From positions 1-44,712 of the forward strand of contig CANDMV010000012.1 in assembly GCA_947385875.1 (NCBI GenBank): DNA of 44,712 nucleotides, written 5' to 3'. A model generated the notes under the pieces. That model made no database searches, was not told the origin of the DNA, and saw only the letters and a program-made list of their open reading frames with translations. The translations under genes were made by a program, and so were the position numbers. This DNA is from an uncultured Eubacterium sp. GTDB lineage: Bacteria > Bacillota > Clostridia > Lachnospirales > Lachnospiraceae. How positions within the stretch are numbered: the stretch's first letter is position 1; the number at the start of each line of letters is the position of its first letter. Positions 39,350-44,712 of this stretch are shown piece after piece.

Positions 39350-40699
39350 ATGGAAAACCGTATAGATATGCTCAACGGCTCACTGGGAGATAAGATTATC
39401 AAATACGCAATACCGCTTGCTGTAACCGGAGTTCTGCAGCAGCTGTTTAACGCGGCAGACCTTGCAGTCGTCGGACGTTTTTCCGGCAAGGAGGCGATGG
39501 CGGCAGTGGGAGGAAACGCACCTGTCATCGGACTGCTGATTAATCTTTTTGTCGGAATTTCTCTTGGGAGTAATGTCATTATCGCAAGATCCATCGGCCA
39601 GAAGGATAATGAGAATATTTCAAAGTCTGTACATACATCGGTAATTATCGCACTGCTCGGAGGACTGCTCCTTGCGGTGCTGGGTGAGCTTCTGGCACCT
39701 GTCATCGTAAACATGCTGGATGTACCGACAGATGTATATCCTCTGGCGGTAAAATATCTGAGGATTTATCTGGCCGGAATGCCGGTCATTCTGCTTTATA
39801 ACTTTGAGGCGGCAATTTTCAGAAGCTGTGGAAATACTCAGACACCGTTGGCTGCGCTAGTAGTGTCCGGCATTCTAAACGTTATCCTCAACCTGTTTTT
39901 TGTTCTGGGATTGGGGATGGATGTAGACGGTGTCGCGGCAGCAACCGTACTATCCAATCTCGCCAGCTCAGCCATTCTGTTCGCGGCATTGATGAAAACG
40001 AACCTGCCGGTTCGAATCAATCTTCGAAAAATACGGGTATATGGCGATGTCCTTGGGCAGATCTTAATCATCGGGATTCCTTCCGGCATACAAGGAATGA
40101 TATTTTCATTCGCGAATATTATTATCCAGTCAGCCGTCAACAGCCTTGGAACTACCGTGATGGCGGCTTCTTCGGCGGCTTATAATCTGGAAATCTTTTC
40201 CTACTATATTATGAATTCCTTTGGTCAGGCCTGCACGACATTCGTAGGTCAGAACTGCGGAGCCGGGAATGGCGGCCGCTGCCGGAAGACACTAAAGCTC
40301 TGCCTGATGCAGAGCCTGATAAGTACCGCGGCAGCCAACGGTATCATTTTGCTGTTCAGCCGGCCGCTGCTTGGCATTTTTAATACAGATCCGGCTGTAA
40401 TCGCTTCAGGGCAGGTCCGGCTGCGCTATATATTTTTCGCGTATCTGTTCAGCTTTGCGCAGGAAGTACTGTCAGGTTATTTGAGAGGCTTTGGCATTTC
40501 TTTCATACCGGCGGCATGTGCAGTGATCGGGATCTGCGGAGTGCGGCTTACATGGATCTTTACAGTTTTTCGACAGGCGCCATCCTTTGCAACGATTATG
40601 CAGGTATATCCGATTAGCCTGTGTATCACTGCGGCAGCAATTCTGGTCATCACATTGTTCGTGAAACCGTCGAGGAAACTGAAAGGAGAAATCTGCTGA
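39350..40699 (+). CDS. MATE family efflux transporter
   Basis: 449 residues from ATG 39350 (GAAGGGA upstream). Twelve helices; LGDKIIKYAIPLAVTGVLQQLFNAAD, VGRFSGKEAMAAVGGNAPV and the second-half FVGQNCGAGNGGR are the family marks. The protein is similar in layout to the first MATE in the window but not a close copy. It is higher in GC than the genes before it. Cation-coupled drug or metabolite export; substrate unknown. Single-gene unit. Confidence 0.92.
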   Translation: MENRIDMLNGSLGDKIIKYAIPLAVTGVLQQLFNAADLAVVGRFSGKEAMAAVGGNAPVIGLLINLFVGISLGSNVIIARSIGQKDNENISKSVHTSVIIALLGGLLLAVLGELLAPVIVNMLDVPTDVYPLAVKYLRIYLAGMPVILLYNFEAAIFRSCGNTQTPLAALVVSGILNVILNLFFVLGLGMDVDGVAAATVLSNLASSAILFAALMKTNLPVRINLRKIRVYGDVLGQILIIGIPSGIQGMIFSFANIIIQSAVNSLGTTVMAASSAAYNLEIFSYYIMNSFGQACTTFVGQNCGAGNGGRCRKTLKLCLMQSLISTAAANGIILLFSRPLLGIFNTDPAVIASGQVRLRYIFFAYLFSFAQEVLSGYLRGFGISFIPAACAVIGICGVRLTWIFTVFRQAPSFATIMQVYPISLCITAAAILVITLFVKPSRKLKGEIC

Positions 40700-40805
40700 A
40701 CCGTCCTTTTTAGGCCTGATCTTGACCACCTTTCAATAAGCACGAATAGGAATACGGCTTGCCATGCATCCGGCCCCTCGCCAAAGGTATCGTATCATAC
40801 ACAGC

Positions 40806-42215
40806 CTACATCCTGCGCAGCCCTTTTGGATAATGGTTCTTCAGCGTCCCCTGCACCGCTTTGCCCCAGCCGAGCGAGCAGCCTGACACGGTCACAAGCA
40901 CCCACCCTTTTTGATAAGAAGGGCAGCTTACTGTCTCTCCGCGCAGATACCGCTCTGGTTCTTCCAGCTCCAGTACTTGTCTTGCCTCCTTTGGATGAAG
41001 CGCCATCGCCATTGCATGGGAAGGTTCAAATCGATTTTTTTTGCAGCAGCCCATCTGCAGCCCGGCCCGCTGTACCTTTAATCCATCCAGACTGCTGATT
41101 CCAGCGGGCTTTAGATAGAGCTGGTCGCCAAATAGCTCCAGACTGCCTGCTTTCATCTGTGCTTCGATCTGTTCATATCGCTCCTGTGACAGCGTTTCCC
41201 GGCAGAATTCCTCTACAGCCTGCTGCATTTCCCGTGTGCTGTACTTCTTCTTATCAATCCTCTCCTTTGATCTGCCTATACGGCTTTTCGATACACTTCT
41301 GCCCGCATCCGTATAAGACTGTGCCGTTGTATCTATACCGGAAATCCTCTCATAGGCCGCGCTTCTGTCCGCATCCATACAAAGCCGTGCCGCAAAATGT
41401 CCTTCGCCGCGCTGCAGATGCGGCCAGATCTGCTCACTTTGTTCGAGTGTAAACTGCGGATACTCTTTCAACAGCCAATTTATCATATCTTCATTTTCCA
41501 TAGGTGCAAATGTGCAGGTCGAATAAACGAGTATCCCGCCCGGACGCAGCATTTTCACTGCCTGTGACAAAATGTCCCGCTGTCTTTTCGCGCAGATCTC
41601 TACCTGCGCAGAACTCCATTCCCCACGCGCTTCTATATCCTTTCGAAACATACCTTCGCCGGAACACGGGGCATCGACTGCAATCCGGTCAAAAAATGCC
41701 GGAAAGCGCTCTGCCAAGCGCTCCGGCGTTTCATTCAGAACCACTGCATTTACAGCGCCTATACGTTCCATATTTCGGGAAAGTATTTTCGCCCGCTCCG
41801 GCACTATTTCATTCGATACCAAAAGCCCTCTCCCCCTAAGACGCCCGGCGATCTGTGTGCTCTTTCCTCCCGGTGCCGCGCATAAATCCAGCACTTTTTC
41901 ACCAGGTCTGGGATCTAACAGCTCTACAACACGCATAGCGCTCGGCTCCTGAATATAATAAGCACCGGCTTCATGCAGCGGCAGCTTTCCCGGCTGAGCA
42001 TCCGACGGATAATAAAAGCCTTCCTGTGCCCAACCTACCGGCTCCAGCGATATATGATAAGCTGCCAGTAATGATGCCAGCTTCTCTTTCTCGATTTTTA
42101 ACGGATTATAACGCAGGCCATACACCCTCTCTTTTTCAAAACATGCTAAAAAATCACCATAGGATTCTCCCAGCTGGCTTTTCATTCGTTCTTTAAAATC
42201 CTGCGGAAGCTCCAC
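40806..42215 (-). CDS. RsmF/NOP2-family rRNA (cytosine-5) methyltransferase
   Basis: 469 residues from GTG 42215, which has AAGGAGG 6 bases upstream; the ATG at 42233 lies inside that site and the family starts near xLPxDFKxRM. SAM motif I is VLDLCAAPGGKST (108-120). The two catalytic cysteines are C184 in DAPCSGEGMF and C234 in YSTCTFAPMENE. The C-terminal 130 residues form the PUA-like RNA-binding part (LYLKPAGISSLDGLKVQRAGLQMG). A charged low-conservation linker at about 290-325 is unusual. It methylates cytosine in 16S rRNA; the exact base cannot be told from sequence. Confidence 0.92.
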   Translation of the reverse strand: MELPQDFKERMKSQLGESYGDFLACFEKERVYGLRYNPLKIEKEKLASLLAAYHISLEPVGWAQEGFYYPSDAQPGKLPLHEAGAYYIQEPSAMRVVELLDPRPGEKVLDLCAAPGGKSTQIAGRLRGRGLLVSNEIVPERAKILSRNMERIGAVNAVVLNETPERLAERFPAFFDRIAVDAPCSGEGMFRKDIEARGEWSSAQVEICAKRQRDILSQAVKMLRPGGILVYSTCTFAPMENEDMINWLLKEYPQFTLEQSEQIWPHLQRGEGHFAARLCMDADRSAAYERISGIDTTAQSYTDAGRSVSKSRIGRSKERIDKKKYSTREMQQAVEEFCRETLSQERYEQIEAQMKAGSLELFGDQLYLKPAGISSLDGLKVQRAGLQMGCCKKNRFEPSHAMAMALHPKEARQVLELEEPERYLRGETVSCPSYQKGWVLVTVSGCSLGWGKAVQGTLKNHYPKGLRRM

Positions 42216-42290
42216 TGCTCTCCTCCTTCTCATTACTAACCATCCATCTTCGTATTATAAAACAGCTGACCACACACTTTTTCTTATGAT

Positions 42291-42456
42291 ATGATGCTGG
42301 GGTCAAAAGGTCATCAGATGAAAAATTGTATTCATTGTTTGCGAATTGCGTGATTTTTAATTGAGTTTGAATATGCGTATCATATTGTAAATCAGACTCA
42401 ATTCTAATTCAATTAACACAATTTGAGCCTTCCCTACCTTTTGACCCCAACATCAT
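42291..42456. mobile_element. MITE-like element, family E, with 21-base inverted ends
   Basis: The left arm 42291-42311 (ATGATGCTGGGGTCAAAAGG) and right arm 42436-42456 (ACCTTTTGACCCCAACATCA) are reverse complements with one mismatch. An inner pair TTGAGTTTGA / TCAGACTCAA continues the symmetry. AT-rich interior, 166 bases, no ORF. It lies between two leftward genes and next to a 34-base tandem duplication. Confidence 0.65.
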
Positions 42457-42460
42457 GATA

Positions 42461-42533
42461 TCTAACTATGCTCTATTCTCCAAAGACTTTCTTATGAAAT
42501 CTAACTGTGCTCTATTCTCCAAAGACTTTCTTA
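42461..42533 (-). repeat. Duplicated 3' end of the HD-domain gene
   Basis: 42461-42494 and 42500-42533 are identical in 33 of 34 bases, 39 bases apart. The second copy covers the last codons and stop of the HD gene; the first copy is non-coding and directly abuts repeat E. Confidence 0.85.
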
Positions 42534-43468
42534 ATCAGACTGTCCAGCTCCTGCCATGCATCAGTATTCTCGAATTCACGCAGCTTATCCGCTACCGTAC
42601 GATAATACCATTTATGCATATCTTTTCGTTTTTCATTAAATCTCTGCCAGAATTCATCGCCATGCTTACAGCAGCCCTCATACGTTGCCCGCATATTTGA
42701 GAGCTTATCGGACAGCGCGATGATCTTGACATCCATTGACTTATTGTCCAGACTGTCAATGAACTCCTGCTTGCGGATTTTCCATGTTTCAGACGGCTTT
42801 TGCCCGATTCTCTTATCCTCGCTCTCATGCTGCACCAACTGCGCGATACGTGCCCCGAAAGCGTCTTCGATGTCTTCTGCGCTATAACGAGTGTCTTCGA
42901 TGATGTCGTGTAACAGCGCTGCAATAATAAGATCCTGATCTCTTGTCAATGTCATAGCAATCAGCGCCGTTTCAATCGGATGAACAATATATGGTATTGA
43001 TGAGCCTTTCCGCACCTGCCCTTTATGCGCCGTCATGGCAAACTCCAAAGCCCTCTCAAAAGTATTCCTGCTCGCTTCATCTTCAGAAAAAAGCTCCTCT
43101 GGATCTGGTTTTGTCCTGCCTCGATCAGCCAGCGCACATGCCCGCTCCAACACATCTCCGGCATCATCCTTTAACAATATGTAAGGAGTATGCTCCAGCA
43201 CATTGGAAAACAGCGCCCCTTCCGGCTGTTCCAAAAGCATATGCAGCATTTCCTGATCTGAGATAATAAACACATCTACGATGGAAACAGCGCTCTCCTG
43301 CGCATCTACTCCTTCACCTCTCTCACAGCAGAAATCACTGCCCAGCATCCCCGGAAAAAAAATCAGATTTACATTTCCCAGTTCTTTGGCACGTTTACAT
43401 AATCCGCGAATCATATGTGATGAATAATCCATATGTGCACTGCTCATCAATACGCCTATCGTTGTCAT
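42512..43468 (-). CDS. HD-domain protein, candidate alarmone hydrolase, with a ligand-binding-like N-terminal domain
   Basis: 318 residues. Residues about 130-318 carry a RelA/SpoT-type HD domain: H148 in AHKGQVRKGSSIPYIVHP, H187-D188 with E191-D192 in LLHDIIEDT, and D254/N258 in ALSDKLSNMR, the residues that bind Mn and hydrolyse (p)ppGpp in small alarmone hydrolases. Residues 1-118 (IGVLMSSAHMDYSSHMIRGL, NLIFFPGML, TPYILLKDD) look like part of a LacI/periplasmic-binding fold, cut to about half; this is my inference. AGGAGG within the SseB gene and a 2-base gap couple its translation to that gene. Substrate untested. Confidence 0.8.
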   Translation of the reverse strand: MTTIGVLMSSAHMDYSSHMIRGLCKRAKELGNVNLIFFPGMLGSDFCCERGEGVDAQESAVSIVDVFIISDQEMLHMLLEQPEGALFSNVLEHTPYILLKDDAGDVLERACALADRGRTKPDPEELFSEDEASRNTFERALEFAMTAHKGQVRKGSSIPYIVHPIETALIAMTLTRDQDLIIAALLHDIIEDTRYSAEDIEDAFGARIAQLVQHESEDKRIGQKPSETWKIRKQEFIDSLDNKSMDVKIIALSDKLSNMRATYEGCCKHGDEFWQRFNEKRKDMHKWYYRTVADKLREFENTDAWQELDSLIKKVFGE

Positions 43469-43470
43469 TC

Positions 43471-44478
43471 CTACTCCTCCTGCTCCTCCTGCGATGTCTC
43501 AAATAATTCCATGATACGGCTCAATACATTTCCTTCTGTCGGTGCCGCTTCCAAACGATCATAGGAATAATCCTCGTTTACGACACCCAGATAAAACTCT
43601 TCTTCGTCCTCTTCCGTCCCCTTTTCAATCAGATAATAACTGACATTCTCTGTCTGCGGATTCCATACAAAATAAATCTCACGGCAGTTCGTCTTATACA
43701 GATGCTGTGACGGCACTACAACCTGCATAATATTCAAATCTTCCCTGATATTCAGCTCCATCATCTCAAACTGCTTCGGCGCATATGGACACTGTCCCTC
43801 CTGCTTAGCTTCCACGTAAGGCACCCGATACATCTCGCACAGCAGCTCACTGGTCACACTTTGTATAAAATCCAGCTTCTGCGTAAACAGCTTTTCCGGT
43901 ATCTGATGGAATTCGACAAAATGCCTTGTCACCATTCGAAAATCTTCGAGCTTCATTGTAATCGCTTTCGGCTTTGCCTGTGCTGCCTGCTGCTCTACCT
44001 GACGGCTTAATTCGAGCATCTGCGTCTTTAGTATCAGATTATCATGATAAGGATTCAGCACGATTCCCAGCACCTGTGACGGATTGTCCAATAGTAAAGA
44101 TACACACTGCATATATTTCATTTTTAACATTCCCTGATATTTTTGATCCAGAGGAATTTTTTTTATCGAAGTAAAAGACGGCATATATAAATCGCCTTCT
44201 GGGTTTTTAATAATGTAGGGCTTTAGGCCCTCATTGTTCGGCTTAATCATGGTTGGAATAAACAGTTCGGTATCCTTTAAGGCAAATACTAACTGCGAGA
44301 GTCTCTCTTTATCCTGCTTTTCGGCATACGAAGCCATGACCTCTTCCAGCTTCGTATTGTCAATATCCGGCATTCTATAATCATTTTCGCTCGTCTTATT
44401 TTCGTTTTCACTCATCTTATTTTCATTTTCACTCATCTTATTTTCAATATCCTTCATTTTATTTTCATTTTCACTCAT
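43471..44478 (-). CDS. SseB-domain protein with tandem N-terminal heptads
   Basis: 335 residues. The first 35 residues are near-repeats of seven (MSENENK, MKDIENK, MSENENK, MSENENK, TSENDYR), encoded by 21-base repeats at about 44391-44478. An SseB N-terminal-like domain follows (about 40-165; LVFALKDTELFIPTMIK, PEGDLYMPSFTSIKKIP), then a second alpha/beta part and a Glu-rich tail. SseB-type proteins are cytoplasmic and mostly uncharacterised in Firmicutes. The ribosome binding site at the annotated ATG is weak, and later ATG codons in the heptads are possible starts. It is coupled to the HD gene behind it. Confidence 0.78.
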   Translation of the reverse strand: MSENENKMKDIENKMSENENKMSENENKTSENDYRMPDIDNTKLEEVMASYAEKQDKERLSQLVFALKDTELFIPTMIKPNNEGLKPYIIKNPEGDLYMPSFTSIKKIPLDQKYQGMLKMKYMQCVSLLLDNPSQVLGIVLNPYHDNLILKTQMLELSRQVEQQAAQAKPKAITMKLEDFRMVTRHFVEFHQIPEKLFTQKLDFIQSVTSELLCEMYRVPYVEAKQEGQCPYAPKQFEMMELNIREDLNIMQVVVPSQHLYKTNCREIYFVWNPQTENVSYYLIEKGTEEDEEEFYLGVVNEDYSYDRLEAAPTEGNVLSRIMELFETSQEEQEE

Positions 44479-44611
44479 TGTCCGCTCTCATTCCTTAACT
44501 TTATTTTATACTATTATGAATTTAAATCAACAAATTCATTCAGCTGAACTGTTATCAGTATTCTAACGCATTCGGTGTAGTTTTTCCACACTTTTTTAGA
44601 TTATTTTATAC

Positions 44612-44656
44612 ATTCGTCACAGTTCAGATGAAGTGTTACATTTTGGCAGGCCAGAC
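44612..44656 (+). repeat. Family B fragment (B4)
   Basis: CACAGTTCAGATGAAGTGTT then ACATTTTGGCAGGCCAGACG. The first part matches the end of copy B3 (AATTCAGACAAAGTGTTGCA). It runs directly into a family A copy, so families A and B are joined here. Confidence 0.55.
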
Positions 44657-44712
44657 GCTAGAGCGTGTTTGAAAAATGCTTTCCGTGAGATGTACCCACA
44701 GGGCATGATCTG
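44657..44712 (+). repeat. Dispersed repeat family A, copy A4 (window edge)
   Basis: CTAGAGCGTGTTTGAAAAAT, GCTTTCCGTGAGATGTACCC, ACAGGGCATGATCTG. It matches copy A3 in reverse, the right end of A2 in reverse, and shares its first 14 bases with A2. It continues past the window. Confidence 0.75.

Overview
The window looks like chromosomal DNA of a gut-type Firmicute, most likely of the family Lachnospiraceae. I base this on moderate-to-low GC, AGGAGG-type ribosome binding sites, near-consensus sigma-A promoters, DUF1836 and YerC-type regulators, choline-binding-like (YYF/GW) wall repeats, BspA-type leucine-rich repeats, and a GH2 beta-glucuronidase paired with an AraC regulator. Species cannot be fixed from the sequence alone. 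I see no rRNA, tRNA, CRISPR array, transposase, phage module or plasmid origin. What looks mobile is several families of short palindromic repeats without a transposase.

Layout. 0-4.8 kb: a MATE exporter, a cobalamin-type radical SAM protein and a short sensor kinase. 4.9-8.4 kb: a BcrA-like ABC exporter and an OmpR-type response regulator. Regulator, exporter and kinase probably form one stress module, now interrupted by about 0.8 kb of repeats. 8.5-11.1 kb: a CatA-like acetyltransferase, a maltose/galactoside-type O-acetyltransferase with a possible tiny leader ORF, and an unknown soluble protein carrying a motif typical of sodium-pump decarboxylase beta subunits. 11.2-17.1 kb, all minus strand: a doubly deleted Ku remnant, an alpha/beta hydrolase-rhodanese fusion, a metallophosphoesterase, DUF2200, a second MATE exporter and a coiled-coil protein. 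17.5-24.2 kb: a small unknown protein, beta-glucuronidase divergent from its likely AraC regulator across a large palindrome, a TIM-barrel isomerase-like protein, and release factor 3.

24.6-33.8 kb is the most distinctive part: eight same-strand genes for cell-surface proteins. They include three secreted transglutaminase-fold proteins (one fused to leucine-rich repeats and wall-binding repeats), a further wall-binding-repeat protein, a lipoprotein, an AlgI-like MBOAT O-acetyltransferase with its AlgJ/AlgX-like SGNH partner, and a DUF11 protein. I read this as a wall-modification or surface-display locus: O-acetylation of a polymer plus papain-like-fold enzymes acting on peptides. Its substrate is unknown.

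33.9-44.7 kb: an SPL-type radical SAM protein, DUF1836, a small membrane protein divergent from an AgrC/AgrA-like LytTR two-component system lacking agrB/agrD, a YerC repressor-like protein, a third MATE exporter, an RsmF-type rRNA methyltransferase, a candidate alarmone hydrolase with an unusual N-terminal domain, and an SseB-domain protein. The two last genes are translationally coupled.

At least five dispersed or palindromic repeat families (called A-E here) sit in intergenic spaces, often right at gene ends. Two genes carry tandem copies of their own 3' ends. These repeats, the surface cluster, the hydrolase-rhodanese fusion with a fossil internal start, the Ku remnant and the HD fusion are the items most worth following up.
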